Below, piece after piece: positions 36,963 to 46,257 of a DNA stretch of 64,000 nt. Location of the stretch: assembly GCF_900444995.1 (NCBI RefSeq), contig NZ_UAPQ01000001.1, positions 496,001 through 560,000 on the forward strand. The letters run 5' to 3'. Every line of letters starts with the position of its first letter. The first letter of the stretch is position 1. Origin of the DNA: Actinomyces bovis. Lineage in GTDB: Bacteria; Actinomycetota; Actinomycetes; Actinomycetales; Actinomycetaceae. Below the pieces are notes generated by a model, which worked only from the letters and a program-made list of their open reading frames with translations, made no database searches and had not been told where the DNA came from. The translations under genes and the position numbers were made by a program.

Positions 36963-38388
36963 GGGTGTCCTTCCGGATGGTGGGCAAGGTCAGGCGAATC
37001 TCGGTGCCGTGGGCTAGGCGGTGCACGCAAGCGCTGCCACCGTGGCGCTCCATGCGGCCAATGATGGACTCGCGCACGCCGTGGCGATCGGCAGCAACCT
37101 CCTGCAGCTCAAAGCCCTCCCCGTGGTCTCGGATGAAAACCTCAATGCCTTCCACATTGGTCTCCACGTAGAGGCTGACGGGGGGATGGCCGTGGCGCAC
37201 AGCATTAGACAGGGCCTCGCGGGCGGCGGCCACCACCACCTCAGTGGCCTGATCCGGGGCACGATCCCCCACGGTGACGACGTCAATCCCAAGTCCGTAG
37301 CGGTCCTCCACCTCACCAGCCAAGTCCTTGAAGGCATCAGATACGGAGGTGCCTGCCTCCGGGCGGTCGGTGTAGAGCCAGGCGCGCAGCTCGCGCTCTT
37401 GGGCACGCGCCAGGCGGGCGACGGTCTCAGGCTCGTCTGCGCGCTTGCGAATCAGGGTCAGGGTCTGGAGCACCGAATCGTGGAGATGGGCGGCAATATC
37501 TGCCCGCTCGGCAGCCCGAGCTTCAGCGGCACGGGTGTCGGTAAGTGCCCGGCTGGTGCGCAGCAGCAAAGGCACCAGGATCAAGCCGATACCTAGAACC
37601 AGGGCACCGCCCACCACCACCCCAGACATGAGGTTGGCAGAGGGCAGGTCGCGGCTAAGCCACACCAGAATGCCGACGGCGGCCAGAGCCACTCCCCCCA
37701 GCAGTCGCAGCAAGGAACCCAGGTCCCGGGAGGGGCCTGTGAGGGTCCCAGCTTGAGCCCAGGCCAGGGCCACACCTGCAGCTAGGAGCGCCAGGGGCAC
37801 CAGGTCGGATACGCCATTGAGGTGCCCCGCCCGCCACAGGGCCAGGAGGAGAGCGGCTGCTACTAGGGCGGCTCCGCCTAGGAGGGTGCGTGAACGGGGG
37901 CTGAGTTGGGCAGGTTGGGAGAGCTGCTCAGTTAGGCGGGTGGCCAGTCGGGCTTGGGCTGCAGGCACCTTTCCGGCAGCTTCAGCCCAGGGGTCGCCTG
38001 CTGGCATATAAACCCACAGCAGGGCGTAAAGGAGCAGACCGGCTCCCCCCATTAAAGCAGTCGCAGCCACTAGCAACCGAATGGCAACCACAGGCAGTTC
38101 TAGGTGGGCGGCGACACCGGCACAAACCCCCATGAACCAGCGGCCAGGCCGGGCTGGGGCGAGCGGGGGAGTGCTCACCTGCCTGGGCGTGCGCCGCAGA
38201 GGCAGGCGAGCTGAGACTCGCGGATAGGCAAAGGGGCGGGAGTACTGGCCGCCGTAGTAATCCGGCTGGGGGCGAGCAATCGGACCGCCTGGTGGTGCCG
38301 CTGCCTCGGGGCTGCCGGGGGCGGAGACTGGGGCGCCGGGCCGCCAGGTGGCGGGAGGAGTATCCCCAGGGGGCCGCGTCGTCGTCAT
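36955..38388 (-). CDS. sensor histidine kinase with N-terminal PspC domain
   Basis: The 477-residue protein starts with a Pro-rich tail. A PspC domain follows (GRWFMGVCAGVAAHLELPVVAIRLLVAATAL), then about five more helices. The HisKA_3 dimerisation motif reads IAAHLHDSVLQTLTLI with the phospho-His, and the HATPase domain has REALSNAVRHG and IRDHGEGF. The fusion of PspC to a kinase occurs in actinobacterial envelope-sensing systems. It is divergent from another PspC protein gene with about 137 bp between, and cotranscribed with the response regulator. Confidence 0.94.
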   Translation of the reverse strand: MTTTRPPGDTPPATWRPGAPVSAPGSPEAAAPPGGPIARPQPDYYGGQYSRPFAYPRVSARLPLRRTPRQVSTPPLAPARPGRWFMGVCAGVAAHLELPVVAIRLLVAATALMGGAGLLLYALLWVYMPAGDPWAEAAGKVPAAQARLATRLTEQLSQPAQLSPRSRTLLGGAALVAAALLLALWRAGHLNGVSDLVPLALLAAGVALAWAQAGTLTGPSRDLGSLLRLLGGVALAAVGILVWLSRDLPSANLMSGVVVGGALVLGIGLILVPLLLRTSRALTDTRAAEARAAERADIAAHLHDSVLQTLTLIRKRADEPETVARLARAQERELRAWLYTDRPEAGTSVSDAFKDLAGEVEDRYGLGIDVVTVGDRAPDQATEVVVAAAREALSNAVRHGHPPVSLYVETNVEGIEVFIRDHGEGFELQEVAADRHGVRESIIGRMERHGGSACVHRLAHGTEIRLTLPTIRKDTHD

Positions 38389-38525
38389 GCCCTAATCGTG
38401 GCATGGCACAGCGAGCCCCTGAAGGTGCTGCGGGCAGAAATCAGGGAGATAGCCAGAGGGGTTCAGGGACGGCTCGGGGTGTCCCCTGATGGCAGCGAGG
38501 AGTGCCCTCCCCGGAGCATTGAGGC

Positions 38526-40739
38526 ATGGACAACAACTTCCCTTCCCAGCCAGTTCCCGGCCCGGATGAGCCGCAGGCTCCGGGTCAGGCCGCCGCTAGT
38601 CCTGCGCCTGACTATTCGCAGCCTGAGAACTGGGCGCAGTCGCCCAGGAACGACGGCGGCGCCTACCCCGGCGGCCAGCAGCCTCTGAATGGGGCTTATG
38701 CGCCGGGCGGGCCCACTGCACCGGGCAGCCCCTACCCGCCAAGCAGCGCGCCGCTGGGGTCCTTCTTTGACTCGATCCGCCGCACCGGCCTGTTCCGGGG
38801 CCGCGAGCGCTGGGTCGGTGGTGTCTGCTCCGGTCTGGCGCGGCGCTTTGACCTAGACCCCGTGCTGGTACGGGTGCTGGTAGTTGTAGGTACCTTGTTC
38901 CTGGGCCTGGGCCTGCTCCTGTACTCCCTGGCCTGGGGGCTGCTGCCCGAGGAGGAGGACGGCCGCATCCACTTGGAGGCTGCTCTGCAGGGTGATGTGA
39001 GCGCTGGCTTTGCCGGAGCCTGCGCCGGGACATTCATAGGTGGCTTCTCCACAGACAAAGGTTTCTTCCCGAATTGGTACCTGAATGGCACGGGACCGTG
39101 GTTCTTCTTCGGACTGGTGCCTGTATTCCTGTTGGGGCTTGGCATCTGGGTGCTGGTGGCTTGGCTGAGCCGCCCCCGCACCCCCAACGGCGCCAGGCCG
39201 GGGCAGACCCCCAACGCCCCTATGCCCGGCAGTGCTGCTACGGGCAGCCCTGTTCCTCCGGCTGGTGCGCCTGGCATGCCTGGCAGCTACCCGCCGCCCA
39301 CTGGCGCTCCGGCTGCCCCCATGTCCGAGGCTGCGGGCACCCCCGAAGCTGACGCTGCTACTGGCGCTAGGCGCGGTGCCACCGAGCCGATGGCCCCCAT
39401 GCCCAGCGCTCCGGCTGTCCCCCTGGGCGGTGCTGCTGCACCCAGTTACCCCACTGCTGCCTACGCGGCCGCACCCTACGCCGGACCGGCCAGCCCAGCC
39501 CCGGCGTCGCCCTACCAGCGCCCTAGCCAGCGGAGCGTGCCGCCACGCCCTGTTCACCCGCCACGCCCTGTCCGCCCGCCGCGCCCGCGAGTGCTGGGTC
39601 CTGGACGCACCGTCAGTCTGCTCGCGCTGGGCTTGGGGCTGCTGGTGATCGCTGGCTGCAGCTGGGCCGCACACGTGGGCGGCACCAGAGTCGCGCTACC
39701 GCTGGTGGGCCTTGGTGCCTTGGCCGTCATCCTCGGCCTGGGGATCGCCTTCAGTGGCTTTAGGGGGCGGCACGGCGGCTGGCTCAGCGCCCTGGGCGGG
39801 CTCAGCCTCTTTGCTTTGATTCCGGCGCTAGTGTTTGGCGGAACCGCCCCAATTAGCGCTCTGCGAGCGCTTGATGGCGGCAAAGTATCTGATACCCGCA
39901 CCATCACCTGGGCAGATATTGCCACCAGGAACGGCTCCTCCCACGAGCTTGGAGTGGGCCGAGTGCTGGTTGACCTCTCCGACATGCCTGCCGACGCCGC
40001 TCCCAGCAGTCTTACTCTGGAGCTAGGCGTTGGCAAGGTCGAGGTGATGGTCCCGGCGGGCCGTGCCATGCAGGTGGAGGGCTCTGTCGGCATTGGTAAC
40101 CTGCAGGCCTCCACCAGTTCCCAATGGCGCGCAAACGGTACTCCGATCAGCGCTTCGGAGGGATGGGCTGGTGCAAGCGTGTCCACCTTCCATAACTCGG
40201 ATGGTTCACCGAGCAGCACCTATTTCTATGAGGCCAACGGCGTCATTGACGACGTCTTGCTCAGCTCACCAGCACCTAGCCCGCGCCTAAACCTCAAGGT
40301 AGAGGTCGGAATCGGTGAGCTTAGGGTCACCGAAACCACCCCGGCCACTACCACCTGGCAGGGACAGGTGCTGGAAGACGGCACCTGGGTGGTGCAGCGC
40401 TGGTACAACGATCTAGGGGAAACCAGCGAGAGTCTGCCCGTGCCTGGCACCAAGCATCCCGCTATCAAAGCCCAGCAGTCCCAGAAGTGCATTGACCAGG
40501 CACTAACAGACTCACGTGACGGCGTCGGTGTGGACAAGCCCGTTCTAGGTTTGAATGACAACACTTTCTTCCTGCAGAGCAACCAGTACGAGGTCTACAA
40601 GCAGTGCGTGGCTGAAACCCTCAAAGCTGCCAACCAGGCTCAGCCCGACGCCACTCCTAGCGCGGCTCCCAGTGCTAGCGCTACCCCTAGCCCCGCCGTC
40701 GAATCACCTAGCCCTACTCCCAGCCCCGCCGCGGGCTGA
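38526..40739 (+). CDS. PspC-domain membrane protein with LiaF-like C-terminal domain
   Basis: The 737-residue protein has a Pro/Gln-rich N-terminus and a PspC domain (RGRERWVGGVCSGLARRFDLDPVLVRVLVVVGTLFLGLGLLLYSLAW). A long Pro/Ala/Gly-rich linker follows, then four helices, and an exported beta-rich domain with repeated ELGVGKVEVMVP, GSVGIGNL and VEVGIGELRVTE motifs like the LiaF/DUF2154 wall-stress domain. A Pro/Ser/Thr-rich tail closes it. LiaF-type proteins modulate sensor kinases, so with the divergent PspC kinase it forms a plausible envelope-stress sensing set. Confidence 0.85.
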   Translation: MDNNFPSQPVPGPDEPQAPGQAAASPAPDYSQPENWAQSPRNDGGAYPGGQQPLNGAYAPGGPTAPGSPYPPSSAPLGSFFDSIRRTGLFRGRERWVGGVCSGLARRFDLDPVLVRVLVVVGTLFLGLGLLLYSLAWGLLPEEEDGRIHLEAALQGDVSAGFAGACAGTFIGGFSTDKGFFPNWYLNGTGPWFFFGLVPVFLLGLGIWVLVAWLSRPRTPNGARPGQTPNAPMPGSAATGSPVPPAGAPGMPGSYPPPTGAPAAPMSEAAGTPEADAATGARRGATEPMAPMPSAPAVPLGGAAAPSYPTAAYAAAPYAGPASPAPASPYQRPSQRSVPPRPVHPPRPVRPPRPRVLGPGRTVSLLALGLGLLVIAGCSWAAHVGGTRVALPLVGLGALAVILGLGIAFSGFRGRHGGWLSALGGLSLFALIPALVFGGTAPISALRALDGGKVSDTRTITWADIATRNGSSHELGVGRVLVDLSDMPADAAPSSLTLELGVGKVEVMVPAGRAMQVEGSVGIGNLQASTSSQWRANGTPISASEGWAGASVSTFHNSDGSPSSTYFYEANGVIDDVLLSSPAPSPRLNLKVEVGIGELRVTETTPATTTWQGQVLEDGTWVVQRWYNDLGETSESLPVPGTKHPAIKAQQSQKCIDQALTDSRDGVGVDKPVLGLNDNTFFLQSNQYEVYKQCVAETLKAANQAQPDATPSAAPSASATPSPAVESPSPTPSPAAG

Positions 40740-40786
40740 ACTAACAACGAAGCACCTGAAGACCACATGCAGACAGGAACCTAACC

Positions 40787-41218
40787 ATGAACACCACCCC
40801 AGCCAGCCCCTCCGCCCTCACTCCGGAGGACACCTCCAGCCTGTCCACCAGCCCACTCCCCCAGACACCAGACAAAAGCGCTACCACCGCCGATCCGCCC
40901 AGCCCCTTCAGCGCTTTCGCGGACCCCACCACCGTAGATGAAAAGAACCCTAAGGCTTCACCGGCGGCCTCCGTCAGCGACGGCGTCTGGTCCGCCAACC
41001 GGCCTACCCAGCTCGCCCCGGTGCCCGTGTCGACCACAATGCGCTCTGGGACCGTGACTTGGGGGGTATTCCTGGCAGTGCTCGGCGTGCTGCTAATCGC
41101 CATCGGTGTGGGGATGCCCCTGGACTTGACCAAGATCTCGATCGGCGTGATCGGTGGCCTGGGGGTGCTCCTGCTAGTGCTAGCTCTACTGCCCCGCCGC
41201 AAGGACGAGGCCGCCTAG
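40787..41218 (+). CDS. small two-helix membrane protein
   Basis: The 143-residue protein has a disordered Ser/Thr/Pro-rich N-terminal 75 residues, then two transmembrane helices (TVTWGVFLAVLGVLLIAIGVG and IGVIGGLGVLLLVLALL) and a short RRKDEAA end. It follows the PspC/LiaF-like gene by 47 bp and is likely cotranscribed. I do not recognise a family; a helper role in the same stress system is a guess from position. Confidence 0.75.
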   Translation: MNTTPASPSALTPEDTSSLSTSPLPQTPDKSATTADPPSPFSAFADPTTVDEKNPKASPAASVSDGVWSANRPTQLAPVPVSTTMRSGTVTWGVFLAVLGVLLIAIGVGMPLDLTKISIGVIGGLGVLLLVLALLPRRKDEAA

Positions 41219-41254
41219 TTCCAGCGCCTCGCTAGTCCCCTTTCATCACCAATT

Positions 41255-41309
41255 CGCCCGTTCTTGCTGAAAACGCCCGTAGTGCAGGCGTTTTCGGCAA
41301 GAACGGGCG
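41255..41309. terminator. 23-bp stem hairpin, bidirectional terminator and dispersed repeat core
   Basis: Arms 41255-41277 and 41287-41309 pair over 23 bases with one G-U pair around a nine-base loop (CGTAGTGCA). It lies between convergent genes. The central ACGCCCG.AGTGCAGGCGTT is shared with two sites flanking the hicAB-type genes. Confidence 0.75.
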
Positions 41310-41346
41310 ACGTCGTCGGAAATGGGCGTTTTGGTTAGCCCCGCAC

Positions 41347-41931
41347 TTAAGCCTGGTAGACGATGCCCGCCTGTACCTGGTGCACGGCCTCCTCACCGCG
41401 AAGCTGGCGCAGGATCTCCAAACCCAGCTCGATGGCGGTGCCCATGCCACGGCTGGTGAGCACCGCGCCGTCAACCACCACCGGCGCCTGGCTAATGGCG
41501 GCGCCGCCTGCTTCCAGGGCCGGCATGAAGCCCGGGTTGGCGGTGGCTTGGCGGCCACGCAGCAGCCCCAACTCCGCCAGGATCGACGGCGCCGCGCAGA
41601 TCGCCGCGACTAGCTCTCCGGCCTGCACCCGGCGGGTGACTTCTGTGGTGACCTGCTCGCAGGCCTGGAGATTGGAGGTGCCAGGCAGGCCACCGGGCAG
41701 CATCACCAGGGTGTAGGTGCTCAGGTCAGTGTCCGCCGCCAGGGCGTCACAGCGGAAAGTGAGTTTGTGGGAGCTGGTGACTTCTAGGGAGTCGGTGATG
41801 GAGAGCAGATCCACGCGCACACCGCCGCGGTAGAGCACGTCCATGACAGCCAGAGCCTCCACCTCTTCCAGCCCGGGGGCGATCATCAAGGCGACGGTCT
41901 GGCTGGTGGCAAGCTGGTCGGGAGTGGGCAC
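41347..41931 (-). CDS. DJ-1/PfpI family protein
   Basis: The 194-residue protein has the DJ-1 fold. TVALMIAPGLEEVEALAVMDVLYRGG holds the conserved Glu, LVMLPGGLPG comes next, and the nucleophile elbow reads VAAICAAPSILAELGLL with the reactive Cys. Members act as deglycases, chaperones or regulators of oxidative and carbonyl stress. The sequence is closest in style to bacterial DJ-1/YajL proteins. Precise activity is not predictable. Confidence 0.88.
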   Translation of the reverse strand: MPTPDQLATSQTVALMIAPGLEEVEALAVMDVLYRGGVRVDLLSITDSLEVTSSHKLTFRCDALAADTDLSTYTLVMLPGGLPGTSNLQACEQVTTEVTRRVQAGELVAAICAAPSILAELGLLRGRQATANPGFMPALEAGGAAISQAPVVVDGAVLTSRGMGTAIELGLEILRQLRGEEAVHQVQAGIVYQA

Positions 41932-42007
41932 GGTTCCTCCTTAGGCTAGGCCGCCCGGCGACGGCGTCTGCTGGCACCATACCCGCACCCGCCAGCGCAG
42001 CTGGAGT

Positions 42008-42598
42008 TCAGCTGAGCGCGGTGACGACGTCGTCGGTGGTGACTACGCGGGTGTCAAATACGCGGGAGAAGTAGGCCAGGCCATCCTCCTGGGTGCCTAC
42101 CAGGAAGGTGGCGGTGGCGTCTGCAGGCACGATGGTGCGGTAGCCCAGGTAGTAGGCGCTGGCCAGGGTGTGCAGCACGCAAATATTGGTGTCTGCGCCG
42201 ACGACGATCAGTGTGTCTCGGCCCAGTTCACGCAGGGTGATGTCTAGGTCAGTGGAGAAGAAGGCGGAGTAGCGGCGCTTGGGGATCACGTAGTCGGCGT
42301 CGGTGACGGCGAAGGCGTCCAGCGGTTTGGAGTCCTCGGTGCCGCGCACGGAGTGGGCGCCCCAGAGGGTGAACTCCAGGTCTGTGTCAGGGATGTGGTT
42401 GTCGTCAGTGAAAATAACTGGCACGCCGGCGGAGCGCGCCGCTTTGGCTAAGCGGACCGAGTTGTCGGCCATCTCCTGCAAGTTCTCTGGTACACCGTTG
42501 CAGCCGCCTAGCACGTCGACGACGATGAGCGCGGCCCGTTCGAGGTCCAGTTCGGTGCTGTTTTGCCAGGGGGTGGGCTGGGGTTTGGGGAGCGCCAT
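42008..42598 (-). CDS. cysteine hydrolase of the isochorismatase-like family
   Basis: The 196-residue protein has the expected triad: Asp in ALIVVDVLGGC, Lys in VIPKRRYSAFFSTDLDITLRELG, and Cys in VVGADTNICVLHTLASAYYLGY. Family members hydrolyse nicotinamide, N-carbamoylsarcosine, isochorismate or similar amides. The substrate is not clear; the lack of a PncA metal-binding DxHxxxH motif argues against nicotinamidase. Confidence 0.88.
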   Translation of the reverse strand: MALPKPQPTPWQNSTELDLERAALIVVDVLGGCNGVPENLQEMADNSVRLAKAARSAGVPVIFTDDNHIPDTDLEFTLWGAHSVRGTEDSKPLDAFAVTDADYVIPKRRYSAFFSTDLDITLRELGRDTLIVVGADTNICVLHTLASAYYLGYRTIVPADATATFLVGTQEDGLAYFSRVFDTRVVTTDDVVTALS

Positions 42599-42666
42599 GG
42601 TGGTCCTTCCTCACAGGGGTGGTGTCATGACACCTGATGGGTTCAGGCTACGCGGCGCAGTCCCCT

Positions 42667-43260
42667 TCAGCAAGCAGTTGGGTGCCAGCCTTCCAGGCGC
42701 AGCAAGGCGGTTTTGCGTTCGGTGCCGCCCGCGTAGCCGGTGAGGCTCCCGCCGGCGCCGAGCACTCGGTGGCAGGGCACAAAGACGCTCAAGGGATTGC
42801 GCCCCACCGCCCCGCCGACGGCCCGGGCCGAGCAGGCTCTGCCCGTGGCAGCAGCTACCGCCTCGGATAGCTGGCCGTAAGTGCAGGTTTGCCCACGCGG
42901 AATCTGGCGCAGCAGGCTCCAGACTTGCTTCTGGAAAGCCGTGCCTTGGGCCGCGAGCGCAGGCGGTTCGCCCGGCTCAGCGCCGCTGAAATAGCGGTCC
43001 AGCCAGGCGCGGGCGGAGGCTAGCACCGGGGGTTCTGGCAGGTCAGCAGCGGAAACGGTGAGCGCGTCACCACCGATTCCGGCCCGATCGTGGCGCTGCC
43101 CGTCAAACCAGGTGCCTACCAGCACGCCGTCGGCCAGCTGCGCCTCACCAGGCAATCCACCCTTCTCCTCCACTGCAGCAGCCAGTGTCATAGGGCCAAG
43201 TGGTGATTCGTAGGCCTGGAGCAGGGTGATCACGCTCCGGCCCGGCATCGGGCTCAACAT
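42667..43260 (-). CDS. ogt: methylated-DNA--protein-cysteine methyltransferase
   Basis: The 197-residue suicide repair protein removes O6-methyl groups from guanine. The active site is VFVPCHRVLGAGGSLTGYAGG with the acceptor Cys in PCHRV. The winged-helix part reads FQKQVWSLLRQIPRGQTCTYGQLSEAV, and the C-terminal TERKTALLRLEGW is typical. It stands between a cysteine hydrolase and a two-component system with no apparent functional link. Confidence 0.95.
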   Translation of the reverse strand: MLSPMPGRSVITLLQAYESPLGPMTLAAAVEEKGGLPGEAQLADGVLVGTWFDGQRHDRAGIGGDALTVSAADLPEPPVLASARAWLDRYFSGAEPGEPPALAAQGTAFQKQVWSLLRQIPRGQTCTYGQLSEAVAAATGRACSARAVGGAVGRNPLSVFVPCHRVLGAGGSLTGYAGGTERKTALLRLEGWHPTAC

Positions 43261-43326
43261 GTCAAGCAGCCCCTTTCCTGCGTCGATTTAGTCTTTAATC
43301 CGCCGGGATCTAGCAGACCAGCCACT

Positions 43327-44010
43327 TCAAGACTCGCCTCGGTAGTACCTGACGGCCAACTGGGTGCGGTTGCGTAGGCCGAGTTTGGCCAGCATGGCAC
43401 TGATGTGGTTGCGCACCGTGCCCTCACTCATGCACAGGCGGGATGCCACCTCCGCGTTGTCCAGACCCTCGGCCACGGCCTCCACCACCTCAAACTCGCG
43501 GTCAGTAAGCGTCCCAAAGACTTGCCGACGCCGCTGGGCCCGGCTGGCCTCACTGGCCGCTTCTGCCTCTCCGTCACTGGCTTTCCCCGTGGCACCATGG
43601 CTACCGCGTGGCAGCACGCCCCGCTCCAGCACCTGCCCTTCCAGCACACTGACGCCAGCCATAACGCCACGCAGGGCTGGAGCTATCTGGGCGATGTCTT
43701 GCTTAATCAGGTAGCCGCGGGCCCCCATGCGCAGGGCCCGCACGATGTATTCGTCGTCGGAAAAGGTAGTTAGGAAGACCACGCGGGCCTCTGGCTGCGC
43801 CCTAAGTACCTGCTCGGCAGCAGCCAGCCCGTCCCCGCCGGGCATCTGAATATCCAGCAACAGCACGTCGGGGTGTAGCTGGCCGTAGAGTTCCACAGCT
43901 TCGGGGCCGCTGCTTCCGGTGCCCACCACCTCAATATCTGGCTCCACGGACAGGATCGTGGCTAGGGACTGGGCGACCAGGGCATCGTCGTCCACCACCA
44001 GCACCTTCAT
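43327..44010 (-). CDS. NarL/LuxR-family response regulator (ABC exporter-linked)
   Basis: The 227-residue protein has a receiver domain (VLVVDDDALVAQSLATIL, phospho-acceptor in VLLLDIQMPGGDG, Lys in YLIKQD) and a LuxR-type DNA-binding domain (LTDREFEVVEAVAEGLDNAEVASRLCMSEGTVRNHISAMLAKLGLRNRTQLA). Its start overlaps the kinase stop by 4 bp. The exporter genes divergent from this pair are the probable targets. Confidence 0.95.
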   Translation of the reverse strand: MKVLVVDDDALVAQSLATILSVEPDIEVVGTGSSGPEAVELYGQLHPDVLLLDIQMPGGDGLAAAEQVLRAQPEARVVFLTTFSDDEYIVRALRMGARGYLIKQDIAQIAPALRGVMAGVSVLEGQVLERGVLPRGSHGATGKASDGEAEAASEASRAQRRRQVFGTLTDREFEVVEAVAEGLDNAEVASRLCMSEGTVRNHISAMLAKLGLRNRTQLAVRYYRGES

Positions 44011-45179
44011 CTGTGCTCCTTCGGGATGGTTACCAGGACCTTGAAGCGGGACCCGGTGTTAAAACGCAATGATCCTCCCAGAGCCTCCGCCCGCTCGCGC
44101 ATCGAACGCAAACCGAGGCCCTCACCGCCAGCCAACTCCGCTTCTTGCGGTACCAGGCCGTCGTTGTCCACCGTCAGCCGCCAAAAAGCTGGGAAGTCCA
44201 CCACCGTGACGCGCGCGCTGCGGGCCTGTCCGTGCCTGGCGGCATTGGTCAGGGCTTCACGGGCCACAGCCACCAGGCAGCGAGAGACCTCGGCGGGTGG
44301 CTGGGCAATGGCACAGTCCACGCTGACCTGTGCGAGGCCGGAGCGTGCACCAAGCATGCCTAGAGCGGTGGCTAGTTCCTCGCCCTCATCGGCCAATTGA
44401 TGGACGCTGCGGCGCATAGAGTCCAGGGTCTCGCCCACGGTGGCGTCCACCGCTGCCAGGTCTGTTAGCACCTTGGCTTCGTCCCGGTGTATGACTTGCA
44501 GGGCCCGCACCTGGAACAGCAGGCGAGTGAGTTGATGGCCGACGCCGTCGTGAATCTCCCGGGCGATGCGTGTGCGTTCAGCCAGGGCGGCGGCGCGGGT
44601 CTCCAAGTCTTGAGCTTCCTGCAGTCGAGCCCGGGAGGTATCCAGGGCGCGGACTTTGGCGCTGAGGTCATCGTGCAGTCTGTGGCGCTCTATCTGGGCC
44701 TGCTCCTGGCGGGCGGTGCTGGCGGCCAGCATCCCCGCCATCACGGCGACGACTACGGGCAGCACGCTACTCGCGGTCACACCCCCGCCTCCACCCCAAA
44801 ACCCCAGGATGCGCAGCGCTAAGGGCAGGGCTGCCACCAAGGCCAGGGCGCGGTGGCGTACAGATGTGGTTAACAGGCCTCGCCCCAGGTCATAAGCGAT
44901 TAGCGGTAGTCCGGCCAGGGAGAAAGGGCTTAAGCAGGCGGCCAGCAGATAGGTCGCAGGTAGCGCGATCAGCGGGCGAGGCCGGTCTAATGCGCCGCAC
45001 AGGCCAGACAGCGCCACAGCGCCAAGCAGCCAGGCCAAGCTGGTGGCGGTGACGGCGTTGGCACTGTGAGTTCCTAGGCCCACCAGCAGCAGAACCAGGC
45101 ACACTGCCAGCACTACTGCCTTGTCCACCAGAGCCTTCACACGCCGATTATCCGCTAGGCCGGTCAGCTGCCGCAGCAA
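44007..45179 (-). CDS. sensor histidine kinase (DesK/LiaS type)
   Basis: The 390-residue kinase has about five N-terminal helices (VVLAVCLVLLLVGLG and following), a coiled coil, the HisKA_3 motif REIHDGVGHQLTRLLFQVRAL and an ATPase domain (VAREALTNAARHGQARSARV, then GGEGLGLRSMRERAEALGG). It is divergent from an ABC-2 exporter operon, a common arrangement for peptide-antibiotic or lipid-II stress systems. Confidence 0.94.
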   Translation of the reverse strand: MLRQLTGLADNRRVKALVDKAVVLAVCLVLLLVGLGTHSANAVTATSLAWLLGAVALSGLCGALDRPRPLIALPATYLLAACLSPFSLAGLPLIAYDLGRGLLTTSVRHRALALVAALPLALRILGFWGGGGGVTASSVLPVVVAVMAGMLAASTARQEQAQIERHRLHDDLSAKVRALDTSRARLQEAQDLETRAAALAERTRIAREIHDGVGHQLTRLLFQVRALQVIHRDEAKVLTDLAAVDATVGETLDSMRRSVHQLADEGEELATALGMLGARSGLAQVSVDCAIAQPPAEVSRCLVAVAREALTNAARHGQARSARVTVVDFPAFWRLTVDNDGLVPQEAELAGGEGLGLRSMRERAEALGGSLRFNTGSRFKVLVTIPKEHR

Positions 45180-45282
45180 TGACTTCTGTCATGGGGCCTG
45201 CCTGGAGTTCATGACTGCGGGCACTTCTGCCGCTGGTCAGACCCGGAGAGCATTGAGGCCCAGGCATCAGAAGGGAGACGCC

Positions 45283-46254
45283 ATGACACCGGAAGCGACC
45301 GAGGCGCGCCAGGCCGTCGTCGTTGACTCACTGGTAAAGCGCTACGGTGAGTTGGTGGCCGTAGACGGCCTAAACCTGCGCATCAGCAAAGGTGAAGTGC
45401 TGGGCTTGCTGGGCCCTAATGGCTCGGGTAAGACCACCACGATCAACTGCATTCTCCAACTGCTGAGCTATGACAAAGGCGAGGTGCGGGTTTTCGGCAA
45501 GCCAATGACCGCCACCGCCTACGAACTCAAGCGCCGCATTGGAATCGTGCCCCAGGAGGTTGCGGTCTTTGAAGAGTTGACGGTGCGCGAGAATGTGGAG
45601 GCTTTCTGTGCTCTCTACGTCACTGACCGCGCGCGGCGCCGTGAACTGGTGGATAAAGCCATTGCCTTTGTGGGCTTAGAAAAGTTCACCAAGTTCCGCC
45701 CCAAGAAACTCTCCGGTGGCCTGCTGCGTCGTCTGAATATTGCCTGCGGCATCGCCCATGAGCCGGAGTTGATCATCCTGGATGAGCCGACCGTGGCCGT
45801 GGACCCACAGTCGCGCTCCTCCATTCTGGAAGGCATCAAGCGACTCAACCGGCAGGGCGTCACCATCATCTACACCAGCCATTACATGGAGGAAGTGGAG
45901 GAGCTTTGCGATCGAGTGGTCATCATGGACCGCGGCAAAGAGGTGGCCACCGGCACCCCGGACGAACTCAAGGCCATGATCGGCACCGGTGAGCGCATCC
46001 GTATTGAAGTGGTTGGGCAGGCGTCAGGCGACGACGTCGTAGACCAGCTGCGGGCCCTGAGCAATGTGCGCGCCGTAGAGCTTGAAGACAGTGAGCTGCG
46101 TGTGGAGTGCCATGCGGGGGCCCACAACCTAGCTGACGTGCTAGGTGTCCTAGCTGCTGCCGACGTGGCCCCGGGGCGCATCACTTCCGAGCCGCCGACC
46201 CTCAATGAGGTCTTCCTGGAAATCACCGGACGTGACCTGCGGGATGAGGTGTGA
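45283..46254 (+). CDS. ABC transporter ATPase (ABC-2 exporter)
   Basis: The 323-residue protein has Walker A LLGPNGSGKTTTINCIL, signature KKLSGGLLRRLNIACGIAH, Walker B LIILDEPTVAVDPQSR and H-loop IYTSHYMEEVEEL, with a DrrA-like C-terminal domain. I chose the ATG preceded by AAGGGAG; the open frame upstream overlaps the divergent kinase gene. It heads a three-gene exporter operon probably controlled by the adjacent two-component system. Signature LSGGLLRR rather than LSGGQ is a variant. Confidence 0.95.
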   Translation: MTPEATEARQAVVVDSLVKRYGELVAVDGLNLRISKGEVLGLLGPNGSGKTTTINCILQLLSYDKGEVRVFGKPMTATAYELKRRIGIVPQEVAVFEELTVRENVEAFCALYVTDRARRRELVDKAIAFVGLEKFTKFRPKKLSGGLLRRLNIACGIAHEPELIILDEPTVAVDPQSRSSILEGIKRLNRQGVTIIYTSHYMEEVEELCDRVVIMDRGKEVATGTPDELKAMIGTGERIRIEVVGQASGDDVVDQLRALSNVRAVELEDSELRVECHAGAHNLADVLGVLAAADVAPGRITSEPPTLNEVFLEITGRDLRDEV

Positions 46255-46257
46255 GCC

